From Vespula vulgaris (taxonomy: Eukaryota; Arthropoda; Insecta; Hymenoptera; Vespidae): a stretch of DNA of 64,000 nt. Of the stretch, positions 22,195 through 33,720 are shown in pieces. Location: NCBI RefSeq assembly GCF_905475345.1, contig NC_066610.1, positions 2,452,386-2,516,385 on the forward strand, in the 5' to 3' direction. The notes beneath the pieces were generated by a model, which made no database searches, had not been told where the DNA came from, and saw only the letters and a program-made list of their open reading frames with translations. The position numbers were made by a program, and so were the translations under genes. The first letter of the stretch is position 1. Every line of letters begins with the position of its first letter.

Positions 22195-22451
22195 TTCGCT
22201 CTCTCTCTTCTCTTTCCCTCTCGTCGCTCGCTTCCTCTTCCTCTTCTTCTTCCTCTTCTTCTTCTGCTTCTTCTTCATCCACCTCTTATTCTTACCCTTT
22301 GGATTCTTCCTTCCCGATTTTCTCATCTCGTTCGTATTTCCGTGTTCGAACGGATGATGGTTGACTTTGCCGAAATTTCTTCTCTTTTCTTTCTTCTTCT
22401 TTTTTATTCTTTTTCTTCTTTTCTTTTCTTTTTTTTTCTTTCTTTTTTTTC
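22195..22451. repeat. Two pyrimidine tracts
   Basis: A CT/CTT tract at 22195-22278 and a T-rich tract at 22375-22451 flank about 95 bases of ordinary sequence. Frames across them are Ser/Phe-rich or Glu-rich and spurious. Confidence 0.85.
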
Positions 22452-23880
22452 ATCGCCCGGGATAAAACAAGACCGAAGAGTTTTACGCGCTGCTTAAATC
22501 GCGACTCGGTAATGCAACGGTAAGCGAGACATTCAACCTGTTTTCGCTTCTGTCAACTTTATTTCCAACGATATCGTTACATAAGAGCCGGTGCAATTTC
22601 AAGATATACCGGTATATCCTATCTTAATGAATTCTAAAGCGGTTTTCCTTTCGAACCGTCCCCATTCTTGCGGGGTCAGCGTGTTAAGCGTAGGTGCGTT
22701 CCGGTCGCTTTCCTTTAAACGACGTAAAAACGATCGACCGCTTCTCGTGTTTACTTCGCGAATACGAATTTCTGCGAAACTTTGGTTCGTTTCTTTCTCT
22801 GTCTCTCTCTCTCTCTCCCTCTCCCTCTCCCTCTCTCGAGTAAAAATAGAAAGGAGGGACGTTTTCTAGGGAGAGAAGAGTTTTCTAGGTCGACGACCTA
22901 GGCCGTTCGGTGATGACGGAATATGAAAATGCGAAAGCTCCGTCGATTTGGAATATAAAACGCTTATGATTCGGATCGAACGACGAAGCGAGAACACCGA
23001 GCAAATGCTTAGAATTTCTCTTACGCAACAACCTGTTTTACGAGATACATTATCCCACGCGATTCGCGTCGCGCGTGGGTTACGGCATTGACTGCTGGTT
23101 GCGTTTATGACGGAGTTTGACTAACAACTTTTCGGAGAGGCGTCTCCGTTCTAAAATAGAGCGGTGCGACGAGCGAATCGAATTCGCTCGCGGATTGGTC
23201 GATTCGGAAAGGAGGAAATGGAATTAAGGAAGAAGAGAGAGGAAAAGGGAAGAAAAAAAGAAAGAAAAAAGACGGGGAAAAAAAAGAAAGGAAAGGAACG
23301 CGAAAACGAAAAGGGCTGTTTATGATTTTTCTATTGAAGCGTAACTAGGTGGCACGCGATGTGGTACGTGTAATAAAGTCCTTTACGCGGCAACTAACCG
23401 CTCGAGGGTTCGAACGGAGCACCGCGTGCGTTTACCGTTTACTATCGACGTTACAGCCGGTCGTACACATAAATCGCTTTACGATCTGTCGCTAAAAACG
23501 GATTTCATGCGAAAGTAGGTAGCTGCTAGCTGGAGGTAAGCTCGGCCTACCTCTCCCTCCGTCGGTCTTTCCCTCTGGAAGGGCTTGTCGTTTTCTCCCG
23601 GCGAAGGAACAAAAATTAATACCGTCGATGATCGCTCGTCGTCCGAGTTTGCGAGGACAGAGCCTAGCGGTGGGTAGGGTTGGTAGGTACGTAGCGCGCG
23701 CACGAGGTGGAGTAGGGCGAGAAGAAGGGCGAGAGGACAAGATGATGGATGGTTCCTCTCTTCTCTCTCTCCCACCTCACCCTTACCAGCGAGAAGTGAG
23801 GGCGTCTCGACGCTGACGACGATGCTGACGCTAATGAGCAAAATATGAGGCGCCACTCCTTCCTCTCTTTCGTTTCCCAG
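22452..23880. other. Gene-free segment with one CTCF-like core
   Basis: A CTCT/CCCTCT tract lies at 22792-22838 and a purine tract at 23206-23300. At 23041-23095 CCCACGCG and CGCGTGGG can pair over a 10-base loop. A CTCF-like core is at 23343-23355. No exon recognised. Confidence 0.7.
23343..23355 (+). promoter_or_regulatory. CTCF-like core AACTAGGTGGCAC
   Basis: Matches 12 of 13 positions of the CTCF core consensus CASYAGRKGGCRC as I recall it. CTCF is an insulator and architectural zinc-finger protein conserved in insects. The next bases are GCGATG. Similar sites in the same orientation are at 33250 and 45319. Confidence 0.35.
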
Positions 23881-23883
<3 letters not shown>

Positions 23884-23916
<33 letters not shown>

Positions 23917-24011
23917 ATCACCCTCCGCTCTTTCTGCTTCTCTCCACTCCACTCTCCGTTCCTCCCTTTCTTCCTCCGTCGTACGTGCCCTCCTCCTCCT
24001 CCTCCTCCTCC
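23884..24011. repeat. (CT)14 array and (CCT)7 array
   Basis: CT dinucleotides at 23884-23912 and CCT triplets at 23990-24011 are separated by pyrimidine-rich sequence. Confidence 0.95.
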
Positions 24012-24229
24012 GCGGCTGCTATCGATTGCGTTCTCCGAAAGCGCGAGAGAAGACGAAAGCTACGAGTCGAAAAGAAAAAGACGGAACCCTCCTTCCTCAT
24101 CTTTCATCTCTTTTTCTCTTTTTCTTAGGATGGCCATTAAAAGGGCTCTGCCGTTGCTCGGTCGCACCTCCGCGCTCTCGTTCGCGCGAAAACGCGAAGC
24201 ATTAACGAGAGGAACTCGTCGCATATCCC

Positions 24230-24233
24230 TTTT

Positions 24234-24269
<36 letters not shown>

Positions 24270-24355
24270 TCCTTCCTTCCTTCCTTCCTTCCTTCTTTCT
24301 TTCTTTCGTTCCTTCGTTCTTTCGTTCGTTCTTTCTTCCTTTCCCTCCTTCCTCG
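24230..24355. repeat. (TTTC)n/(TTCC)n tetranucleotide array, ~125 bp
   Basis: About 10 TTTC units, then about six TTCC units, then TTTC, TTCG and TTCC variants. It is one of the largest tetranucleotide arrays here. Confidence 0.97.
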
Positions 24356-24997
24356 ACCCCGCCCTCTCGCTTCGAGTCTCCGCTAGTGCCGGATGTCCAC
24401 ACTCGTTTTTACAGAGTGGACGGGACCAGAACCCGACGAAAAAGGGACCCGTTTAATTTCATTTCGTCGGCACCGCCCTCCCTACCTCTCCGCAACCCTC
24501 TTTTCTACTTCTTATTCGATCCTTCTCGGGCTCACGATTCTTCTTCGTTCGACGCCCGAAGCGACGAGACAAGATCCAGACGCAGCGCGAAAAAGAAAGG
24601 CGAGCCCTCGCTTCTACGTTTTACGAGCCTTCGCCAACTTCCACTTCCTCCCTCGTTCTCCTCCTTCCTCTTCGGAGGTTCCTTTAAAGAAGCTCCTTAG
24701 CTACGGAACCAAGTTTATCGGGTAACGCTTTCTTATCTCCTCGTCTTTCTCTCTTACGAATCAACGATGCGTGCTGGAAGGTCTCGTTAGAAACGAGCCG
24801 AGCCAGTCGTTTTCCCTGGCGAGTCGTTAACGAAAAACTACTCTCGCTTCCTCTCTTCGTGGCTAAGATTATTCGCGCTTTTTGCCTTGCGAGGACGATC
24901 CAAGCGGAGCCGGAGAGTAAGCTCCGGAGAAAGATCGGCAAAGTCACGGGAGGAGCGAGAGAAAGAGGAAAAGGAGGAGAAGAGAGAGGAGGTAGGG

Positions 24998-25013
24998 CAA
25001 ATTAATTAATTTG
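24998..25013. promoter_or_regulatory. 16-bp palindrome with paired homeodomain cores
   Basis: CAAATTAATTAATTTG is its own reverse complement and holds two overlapping TAATTA cores, a configuration compatible with homeodomain dimers. Chance AT-rich sequence is the alternative. Confidence 0.3.
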
Positions 25014-25587
25014 GCAAATCATCGCATCCCAGTGTAAACAGGGTGCTTCGATCTGTCTTCCGAGTACAAAGGGAAGGGCGGAGGTGTCGAGAGGGGCGAA
25101 CAAGGGCGCGCGGACCGGTATATAGGTAGACTTTGCCGTCGAGGAGGAGGTGGAGGAGCAGGAGGAACCATGGAGCTTTTCTAGTACGCCGGTGGATATC
25201 AAAGGGGAAGACGAGGGATATCAATCCCTGGAGAAGCCATCTTTCGTCTCTGTCTCTCTTTCTCTCTCTCTATTTCTCTTCCCAGCCATACAGTCGATGC
25301 TTCCGCAGTTCTCAACCGCGAAATTCTCCGCGCGGAATTTATCGTCGCTGTACTCGAGCATCTCCTCCCACTACGCTTCTTCGTTCCTCGTCGAGCGATC
25401 GGAATTTTTCAAAGCAAGAAACGAGAGATCCCGAGCCGTTCCTATGTACTCTCCTTGGTCTGTGAACTCTTTCGAGAGTAAATTTTTCATCGAGGAAGAG
25501 AAGAATCGATCGGCGTAGCGACGTCGCGTGCAAGACCTGATTTTCGGAGGACAGCCGTGAAATAAAGTACGCGGACCTTTCCTTTCT

Positions 25588-25635
25588 TCGTCGTCGTCGT
25601 CGTCGTCGTCGTACTCGGCAGCGGCGGCGGCGGCG
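25588..25635. repeat. (CGT)8 and (GCG)6 triplet arrays
   Basis: CGT triplets at 25588-25612 are followed by a short spacer and GCG triplets at 25617-25635. Confidence 0.95.
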
Positions 25636-26143
25636 TCGTCGACGGTAGCCTATCTTATCGGTTTCGTAGAATCGAGGCCCACGCGAGGTCAAGGCGGACC
25701 TGCACGAATCATCGGCCCTTTCTACGAGGTCACCCCTTTCGTACGATTCTCGAGAACTTACGTATATCGACTCGTCTACTCCGTCGCTCTCTCTCTCTCT
25801 CTCCCTCCCTCTCTCGTTCGCTCGCTCGCGTCGCGATGAAAGGCAAATTTGGAATATGAAGGAAACTGTGAGCACCCCTACAGAATCCCTCGCTCTTCCG
25901 TCATCGCGTTCCTCTCCCTCCTCTCACCTTCTCGCTCTGTCCGCCTGTCTGTCTCTCAACCCACCCATCCCCCACCCCCGTCGCAACCACCCTGCGAGCG
26001 CCTATCTATCTATCCGAGCGCGGCCGTCGCTCTGTCTCCATCTCTTTCTCTCTGTCGCGAGATATAGGGGTCGAGGGGTACGCCAGGAGGAGCGCGCGAG
26101 GGTGGTTCTTTCCCTCCTGTGACGGAGGAGTTGAGAGTGCCGT

Positions 26144-26154
26144 TGAATATGCAT
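26144..26154 (+). promoter_or_regulatory. TGAATATGCAT element, copy 1
   Basis: Exact 11-mer, here preceded by T and followed by GAGAG. It resembles the palindromic POU-dimer (MORE-type) site ATGCATATGCAT. Confidence 0.4.
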
Positions 26155-26968
26155 GAGAGCTCTCCGTCTCCTATCTACCGTCCCAAAAACATCGAGTCGC
26201 GCGAGGCGACCGTTCTCTCTCTCTCTCTCTCTCTCGTACCCTGTCTATAGCGCGCGGTCGCACGCGGTGGTCCCTCTCTGTGTTCGCCCTCCTCGCCTCC
26301 CTCTGCCACCTCACCTTCTCTCAACGCTCGCCAATCAATGTCTACGCCAGCTCTCGCCAAATTTTCCAGTCGCTGACGAAAAACGTCTTCGACGAGAGGA
26401 GGAATTCAAAGAATCGTGCTGCTTTTAATGCTCCAATAGCTCTTCCAGCAAACTTTCTCTTTTTCACCACCGTCGGAGACAGCGTTCGCCTCTCGTCGTT
26501 ATTTTCGTCGAGCTCTCGTGAAACTCTCGGGGGATGACGACGAACGTCCGTGTAAAACGTCAATAGAAAGTATTTACGCGAATAACGCGATCGAATGACC
26601 TTGTCGATGAATTAGGCTCTTGCTTTCTGCTGAGAGAAAGAGAGAGAGAGGGAGGGGAGGAGAGGGAGGACAGTAATCAACGGAGAAATCAACGAGATTT
26701 GAAAATCCTTATCGAAAACCAGCGATAGTCGGTGTTATTTTGAGCCGTGAAAAGTTTGTTGATACAAATAATCGGATTAACGCGCGGCAGAACGTAGGTA
26801 TAGTACGTTTTTGCCCTTGAATCGTCGAGGAAAGAGAGGCGGAGAGAGGGTAGAGGAAACGAGAAAAGAATTTTAAAAAGCTGGCCTCGCGCGAGGACGC
26901 GATTCTGGAATATCCATCGACGATGACGACGACGAGGACGAAGTAGGTACGTCTCGCGCATTATCCGG

Positions 26969-27053
26969 CTCTCTCTCTCTCTCCCTCTCTCTCCCCCTCC
27001 TCCTCCCGTTCCCTCCTCTCTCTCCCTCTCTATCTATCCATCTCTCTCCTCTC
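26969..27053. repeat. CT-rich pyrimidine tract
   Basis: Irregular CT, CCT and TATC units. Confidence 0.9.
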
Positions 27054-27101
27054 GAGTGGAGGTGGCTTTGTCGCCATCTCTTGGCGATACCGAGAAATAG
27101 G

Positions 27102-27113
27102 GTAGCCATTTTG
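27102..27113 (-). promoter_or_regulatory. YY1/Pho-like site CAAAATGGCTAC
   Basis: The minus strand matches CAARATGGCYGC at 11 of 12 positions and holds the GCCAT/ATGGC core used by YY1 and its fly homologue Pho. A second GCCATC occurs 30 bases upstream on the plus strand. Confidence 0.3.
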
Positions 27114-27194
27114 TTTCTGGAGGTGGCCAGAAGGTCGCCGTGGTGTCGCGGCACACCCGCGCATGACCATTGGTCCCTCCTACGTTGCGAACGA

Positions 27195-27212
27195 GTCTCT
27201 CTCTCTCTCTCC

Positions 27213-27254
<42 letters not shown>

Positions 27255-27315
27255 ATCTTCGCTCTTCTCTTCGCTCCTCGACAAGGAACGAAGTTGGGAC
27301 AACGACGAGGACGAG

Positions 27316-27350
<35 letters not shown>

Positions 27351-27360
27351 AGACGACGAC
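27195..27360. repeat. (CT)n array then (ACG)n array
   Basis: CT dinucleotides occupy 27195-27250, the purest part being 27219-27250. An ACG/GAC triplet array with AGG interruptions occupies 27303-27360. They create long Leu-Ser and Asp or Thr runs inside plus-strand frames that I reject as coding. Confidence 0.95.
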
Positions 27361-28376
27361 CAAGTGCGACGGCTTCTTTCTCCATCCCCACCTTCTCCTC
27401 CTCCGCTTCCCTTTTCCCTTCGCCTTCCCCTCTACTTCCCACCTCTCGGGTTCCCCACCTTCGAGGCCACCTTCCCTTTTTCCACCCACCGTCGTACACC
27501 TTCTGCCACCACCATCGACATCGCCGAATCCTTCTCCTCCTTCTTTCTCTTCTTCTTCCGCTTCTTCTTCCTCCGGCACGAAAGTAAACGTCGAGAGCGG
27601 ATTCCCCCTTTCTCCCTCGACGAACGAGCAGATATTAACGTTTCGTTTTACTCGCGATTTATCGGGCTTTATCGAGTAGATCGTCACCGAGCGGCGCGTC
27701 GCGCCCCTGGCCGTTGGTTGGTTAGGAGGGAACGAGCGTCGCTACGCCGTAAATCAAGAGTCGGACCGATAAGCCATCGGACGAGGATTAAGGTTGTTTT
27801 CGAGCTGAAAGTTTCGCCGGCGGTCTTTCCGTTCGACTCCGCGCTTTCTCACGATCGGCTCGGAGAGGAAAAGGAAAACGAAGAAGAGAGCGCGCCGTGT
27901 CCATTCGCCGGAGCGCTCATAGTCCGCAGGTTTACATCCTGTTTCTCGCACGTGCGTGCGCGCGCACTGGACGATCGTGTGCGTGCTCGGAAGCAGCGAT
28001 GCACGCTAGAGCGCTCTCGAGCCGAGTAGCGCAGAGACTCACGGTGCGCGCTGCACGGTCCGATGATTAGCGCCGCCCCCTGGGGACGGTAACCGCCAAT
28101 CGGGGAACGGCGTCGCGACGCCCGCCACCGCCGTCGGGTCCGCACAATCGCGGATATACGGTATAGACACGGTAGAACGGATAGCGCCGGCCAAAACCAC
28201 GACAAAAATCAATCACCCGGTGCTTCCTCCCTACGGCCCACCCCTACGGCTCCGCTAGGACGCGCGTCGTCCTTCGATCCCGCCCGGCGCGCGGCGTTTC
28301 CGAATCGTAAAGGAGATCGAAAGATATCGAAGAGGACGTTTCTTCCGCGAGCGACTTTCCCGCGGGATCTTCCCAC
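27361..28376. other. Gene-free GC-rich segment
   Basis: CT-rich to about 27580, then CpG-rich unique DNA with CGCGCGCACTGG-type stretches near 27959. A 288-codon ATG-started plus frame ends at 28029 but owes about 60 residues to the upstream CT and ACG arrays and shows no domain. Confidence 0.6.
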
Positions 28377-28436
28377 GTTCCACGGCGCGTTCCACGGCGC
28401 GTTCCACGGCGCGTTCCACGGCGCGTTCCACCGCCC
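28377..28436. repeat. 12-bp minisatellite GTTCCACGGCGC, 5 copies
   Basis: Four identical units (28377, 28389, 28401, 28413) are followed by a fifth with three changes (GTTCCACCGCCC). The unit length is a multiple of three, so it reads as a tetrapeptide in every frame (for example Trp-Asn-Ala-Pro on the minus strand). No flanking coding sequence is recognised. Confidence 0.97.
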
Positions 28437-28963
28437 GTTCGTTCCACCATTCTCCAACGTCGATTCACGTCCTCCTTGTTATCCGTCCTACAAGAACGAC
28501 TCGCCGAAGACTATCCCAGCGTGTTTCGACGTAGTCCCCTCTTGAATTTCATTCACACGCGACGAGGTCGCCTCGACGCGCGACTCGCGCCGAATATCAA
28601 AGAGCCGTTCTCATGGATCCCCGCTCTCGGGGGACGGAGAACGTCGATCGTTTCTTTTCCTAGATTATCTTAGAATTGGCGCGCGCGAGAGGAGGAAGAG
28701 GAGAGGGGCGGTCGGTCGGGGGTTGCGGCTGGAAAGCTGGCCGATAAAGAAGGGATCCGAGGGAGCTTTCGATCCGGACGAGCGGCTAAAGTCAAGGCGC
28801 TGCGTACCGCCGGAGGTATTCGAAAGCTCGCAAGCTCGCGCTCTGCAGAGATCTACTTGGCCCTCCGCACTATACTCTCCTCGCGCTATACTCTCGCTCG
28901 GACGTGTCGAGGTAAAACAGGAATCTCGCTCGTTATCCTCCTCCTCTCGGGAGCACTCTTACC

Positions 28964-28997
28964 GGAAAGGAAGGAAGGAAGGAAGGAAGGAAGGAAG
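28964..28997. repeat. (GGAA)8 microsatellite
   Basis: Uninterrupted GGAA tetramers. Confidence 0.95.
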
Positions 28998-29694
28998 AGC
29001 GGGACGGGCTCGAAGGTGTAACATACACACGAGCGTCGTAATAATTGATTCCCACGTTCGAGAGCCGACATACGGCAACGACCGTTGATCACTGTCGGCA
29101 CGACGTTCGTCATTCCGCGTAAATATACTCGCGTACAAAGAGAAGGCGGTAAGGAGGAATCGCGTGCCTCCTGTCTCGAGCTTAAACGCGATAAAGCGCA
29201 GCTGCGTTTAAACGCAGCCGTACGTTTCCTCGGGATCCTCCGCGATCGACGACGCTCCTCGCCGCTAACTCGCTCCCTCGTTCCGGAGGTCAACGTCGAA
29301 GATCGTTGGTCCACCTGCTCTCGTCGCGAGTCTTCACCTGCGCGTCCTGCCCGTCCGAGACTGCCCTGCCCGTCTTTGCCTTATCCTCCTTGTCTCTTTC
29401 CACTTGGGAATATATCATCGACGGGATACGACGCGAGACACGAACGTGAAAGCAAATAAATTCTCTCTTACACCGTCATTATTCCTACATTTTCCAGCTT
29501 GACCTAGTCTAGATAAAACAATGTAGATGGTAAAAAAGGTAAGACGGTAATGCGGAGAAACGATGGAACGAGAGGAGGCAAAGAAGAGAAACACCTTGCG
29601 GGACAGGTGCCTCATCCAGAATATACGCGTGCCTGCACCTTCCTTCTTCTCTTCGTGTTTACCGTTCTCGGTATCGTATCGGTCAGCCGCTGGC

Positions 29695-29732
29695 CCTCTC
29701 TCTCTCTCTCGCACGCACACGCACACGCACAC
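29695..29732. repeat. (CT)8 and (CACGCA)n
   Basis: CT units are followed by a CACG/CACACG run with Z-DNA potential. Confidence 0.9.
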
Positions 29733-30552
29733 GTTCTCTACTCTCTCGATCCACAGTCCAGACCATGGTCGGTCGCCGGCGGAGACGCTATCGTCGCTAC
29801 TTAAAAATATGTTAGCGGCAGGCGCATAAGCACCGTGACCTCCCCGATACGATCTAAAGAATAAAAAAAGAAAAAGAGGCTTCGCTCGTCGCGATGCTCG
29901 TGTCCACCGGTACTCCTCGAACGAGGGGAGAGACCGTGACTGTAACCGTCACGCCGACCCTCGGGGACAGCTATAGGTGGAAAAACGCCGAAACGAAGCG
30001 AAGCCCTCGAGCTACTGATATATCTCGACGCGGCGAGGACTTGGACGACTACGACCACGACGACGACGACGAGCGAAACGAAGCACCGGGCCTGTCAAGG
30101 AATTATCTACACGCACCGTCGTTCCTTCTCGTCTTCCGACTTTAATCGAGAATAGGGCGAAGGAAGGAAAAGACGAAAAATCGATGCCGAGGCGATGAGG
30201 AAAGAAGAAGGACGCTCGGAAAAGAGGTCGCGTCATTGCTGGCCATGCTCGTGATCGATGGCGTTGCCCGTTATCTACGCCACCCCCCTTCTTGTTGCCG
30301 CGGTAATTCATCATCTTGGTCTGTTTTTCACTTACTTTATATGCAACATATTCCATAATTTTTATTCAGTCAAGCAGCCGCCGCCGTCACCTCCACCTCC
30401 GGCGCACCGTCTTTTCTCCGGCGCTCCCGCCCCCTCCCTTATCCAAGTTGGCCCTTCTAGCCAGCAAGCTACCTCGTAAAACGACCGAGCCGTCTCTCTC
30501 GCGGTCCATCGAGAAGGCAAGGGTGGATGAGAAAAGGGCGCCGTTGGCTCGC

Positions 30553-30615
30553 GCTTCTTCTTCTTCTTCTTCGTCCTCCTCCTCCTCCTCCTCCTCTTCC
30601 TCTTTTCTTCTTCCA
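30553..30615. repeat. CTT/CCT triplet array
   Basis: CTT then CCT triplets with a final CTT stretch, reading as a Ser run in one plus frame. Confidence 0.95.
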
Positions 30616-30818
30616 CTTTGAACTAACTCCCGCGATGTCCGAGGGGTTGCGCAAACCGTACTCTATATGCTAAAGAATCTCGATATGGAGATCCGTGGCT
30701 CCGTCCACGGTACCCTCTAACGCTCTACCATCCGACTGGTCAGTTTGATTTATTGGCCCGAATCGGCGACGCTAAATTTTCCGAAAAATATGCTGTCTCG
30801 TCCGTACCTTCTTACCTC

Positions 30819-30844
30819 CTCTCTCTCTCTCTCTCTCTCTCTCT
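30819..30844. repeat. (CT)13 microsatellite
   Basis: Uninterrupted CT, then GTCT-containing variants to about 30870. Confidence 0.95.
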
Positions 30845-32055
30845 GTCTGTCTCCGTTTCTGTCTCTCCTCTCATTTCCATAAAATGAATTATTAGAGTTT
30901 ACGGAGGCAGGGAGCGAAGCGTAAGAAAACTCGTAGCATCGAGTCAGATTTTGTATCCTCTGTCTATCTCTGTTGACGGAGGAGGAGGAGGAGGAGGAGA
31001 ACGCGGTAGGATAATATCGTCCTCGCGATTCCGTCGTTCTCGCGCGGCTTGCCTCGTGGAAAGTGTAAAGTGAGTCTAAGCGCTAAGTAAATCCGAGGTT
31101 CGGATGGAGGCGTGAGAGAGCGTCGGAAGGGCGAGAGAAGAGAGGTTCGAGAAGGACCGCAGAGACGACGGAGAAAGGGCGCGAGGAAGGTGGCATAGGA
31201 GGCGTGAGAGCGGAGCAAGCAGGGAGGTAGGTAAGCAGGGCCAGAGAGGCGCTTTCGATGCTCGAGAGTCGCGCCAAATCTGCATTTCAGCCTTCCATCC
31301 TTCCGTTCCTTCCAATCCCCGCACGGCTTCGTGGAGCCCGAGAGGAGCTTTCGAACGGCTCGCAAACACTCGGCACCGCGGGAAAGCTTCTGCAGCTACC
31401 TACGATGGTGTACCTACACGCATCTATCTACCGCTCGCTCGCGTATGCGTCTATCTCCACGTACGTATAAGCGTTTCTATGTAACGGCCCTCTCCGACAC
31501 TCGCCGCTGCCACCGCCTCTGTCATACTACTTTTGCTTTCGCTCCGGTATTTGCCTTGCAAGAGTGCACTGCGAGCCTTTTATTCCCTCGCAGAGATCAG
31601 CATTTTCTGAGGGCAACGTTGCGTCTACTGCTACTCGCTCGGAGGAAAGAAGAAATCGCTTCGACGAGACGCGGAACGCTCTTTTCCGTTTCAACCGGTT
31701 TTTTCGAGTACTCGTGCGAGTATCTCTCTCTCTCTCTCTCTTTGCTCGGAGTAGATTACGAAACCGACGGATTCCACGAGACATCGTTGATACAGCCGAG
31801 TGCTAATTCTGCCAAACTTTTCTTCCGATAAGGATTTCTTTGGTAAGAATCTAGGGAGAGCGGGCCGGAGTGAAAAATTGTTTTCCATGGTTAGCCACGG
31901 AATCCGCGTCCGGATACGGAGGAACGGGGAGGAAGGCGACGGGTAATTAATCCGCGGTTTTTCCTCGTCTAATTAGTTGGATTTATTCCGTTGGTCCCCT
32001 TATCCACGCCGCCCTCCGTCCCTTCTTCCTTCCTCCGGCAGTCTCCTCGTCGTCG

Positions 32056-32100
32056 GTGATGGTGCTGGTGGCGGTGGCGGCGGCGGTGGTGGTGGTTGCC
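32056..32100. repeat. GGTGGCG-type G-rich triplet array
   Basis: GGT and GGC triplets, irregular. G-quadruplex formation is conceivable, though runs of three or more G are scarce. Confidence 0.85.
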
Positions 32101-32588
32101 TTGGACGGGCACACTTTCGTTCGCGTTCGCGCTCGCACTCCGACGACCAAAGTCGGCTTGATGTATGGAAATGTATGCGGGGAGACGGAGGCTCGCATTT
32201 TTCCAGGCACGGTGCCTTCGTTTCCACCGCGGTACACCCACCGTCTTCTCCGAGCGGGCTTACCACCAGTCAGCTAGACACCCGCGCGTCCCATCCTTTA
32301 ATGACGCGTCTAGTCGTTAAATCCTTGTCGGCTCGCTCTTCTACGATCAAGCTCGATCTCGTCGAAATCGTTTATAAATCTTTTTACATGTTCATCCTCG
32401 ACGAGAGGCAACTCTAAGCGAGCCGAGCAAGAGCGTGAGCGTTGCAGTCGGCCGATGCGAAGCGGAAAAGAAACTGAAAGAAAAAGAGCGAAGAGGAGGC
32501 AAAAGTACCTGATCACCGGAGCGGCAACACAAAAGAATCGCGCGGCCATGTCGTAGGGTCGCGGACGTTCGCGTACGCTGCCTCCGCG

Positions 32589-32600
32589 CAAGATGGCTGC
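32589..32600 (+). promoter_or_regulatory. YY1/Pho-like site CAAGATGGCTGC
   Basis: Perfect match to CAARATGGCYGC. Two further GCCAT cores lie within about 60 bases on either side (32545 and 32648). Confidence 0.4.
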
Positions 32601-33249
32601 GACGAACTTCCGGTGTCAACCAGTTCCCCGTCTGGTAAAAGAACGTCGCCATTTTCGTTCGCCGTGTGAATCTTCGCGTACCAAAGGACGTGATGATCTC
32701 GAGCGTAGAACGAATGCGCGAAAACGAGTTGCATCGGCAGAAAACGCACGGCGACATTAGAAAATATCGATACCGGTTGATCGACTTGACACCTGTCCTA
32801 GCCGTTATCGCGGCTAACAGTCGAGCGGTTGATAATAGAAATATTCCTCGATAGAGTCCGGTTATACGGCGATCGTCGACGTTATGGCAAAAGTAGTAAG
32901 CAACCTCAAGGTCGTATCGTTCCGAGCGAGCGCACCTCGACCATTACCCATTTCACGAGCCCGTAAAATTAGTTTTTCGCGCTCGTAAAAATACGCTTTT
33001 AGAAAGAAAGCCCGTACGTAACGCGTACTATCGCGGCTCGCAAAATTCTCCTCCCCGACTCCTCTCCCGTCATTATCGAGAATCGTAGATCGTCGAGCCC
33101 TAATTCGGAGACAATAACGGGGCGGATAGAGAGAACAAACGAGCTCGGTGCGAGGAAGAGACGGTAAAATAGAGGAGAAAGAGATAGGCGAACAACGGCA
33201 ATGGCCAGGCGCGTAGCTAGTAAGTAGCGGGTACGTAATGGGTAGCAGG

Positions 33250-33262
33250 CAGTAGGTGGCAA
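33250..33262 (+). promoter_or_regulatory. CTCF-like core CAGTAGGTGGCAA
   Basis: Matches 12 of 13 positions of the CTCF core consensus CASYAGRKGGCRC; only the last base differs. It has the same orientation as the other two CTCF-like cores in the window. Confidence 0.35.
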
Positions 33263-33390
33263 GTCTGCGTGACGAGGCGATTGCGGACCGTGACTAAAAT
33301 ATTTAAAAATATGTATCTTTCTGGCCGGACTGCCGTCCAGTTCCAGTTCCACTCCCGGACTTTGTCCGGTCTCTCTACCCGCGTGTGCAC

Positions 33391-33428
33391 GCTCTCTCTC
33401 TCTCTCTCTCTCTCTCGCTCGCTCGCTA
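33391..33428. repeat. (CT)12 and (CGCT)3 array
   Basis: CT dinucleotides pass into CGCT tetramers. Confidence 0.95.
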
Positions 33429-33708
33429 TATTTATTTCGCGTTTCCTTCCTGCCAGGACTCGCGTCCTGCTCGCCGCAAACTCGGCTCGTTTTCCTCGCT
33501 GGGCTAGCTCGGACCTTTTCCGACATCCTAGATCCTGCCGAGGTCGCTCACGCAAGATGAATTTCGATATTTTCTCTTCTCAGTCGTCGTTCCCATCTTT
33601 TTCAAAGTCCGCTACGCAATTGGAGAAACGGTAGGTATCCCCTTGCTCGATCCCTTCGAGCCGGGTGCGAAGGGCCCGACAAACGGTCGTCGTAGCTGGC
33701 TCCGCGCG

Positions 33709-33720
33709 ATGCATATTCAT
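33709..33720 (-). promoter_or_regulatory. ATGAATATGCAT element, copy 2
   Basis: On the minus strand this is the 11-mer TGAATATGCAT preceded by A, giving ATGAATATGCAT, one mismatch from the palindromic POU-dimer site ATGCATATGCAT. It is flanked by TGATCCTG on the plus strand. Confidence 0.45.

Larger units (their letters stand above)
24356..26960. other. Gene-free segment
   Basis: Contents are a purine tract at 24949-24995, a 16-bp TAATTA palindrome at 24998-25013, GGA-rich sequence at 25140-25167, CGT and GCG triplets at 25588-25635, CT arrays at 25787-25815 and 26213-26235, and the first TGAATATGCAT element at 26144-26154. No exon recognised. Confidence 0.7.
28437..31990. other. Gene-free segment with mixed microsatellites
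   Basis: Repeats are GGAA at 28964-28997, CT and CACG at 29695-29732, CTT/CCT at 30553-30615, CT at 30819-30844, GGA at 30978-30999 and CT at 31723-31741. A homeodomain-like stretch (GGTAATTAATCC and TCTAATTAG) lies at 31942-31977. No exon recognised. Confidence 0.7.

Noticed and set aside
23400..23425. GGGTTCGAAC resembling a tRNA T-arm
   Set aside because: No acceptor, D or anticodon stems fit upstream at tRNA distances. The same holds for similar words near 4299, 16473 and 17129.
27163..28029. 288-codon plus-strand open frame
   Set aside because: It crosses CT and ACG arrays that supply Leu-Ser and Asp runs. The remaining sequence is Arg/Pro-rich with no recognisable domain.
31991..32010. 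TTGGTCCCCTT resembling the start of miR-133
   Set aside because: The match stops after 11 bases and the upstream sequence does not form the expected hairpin arm.
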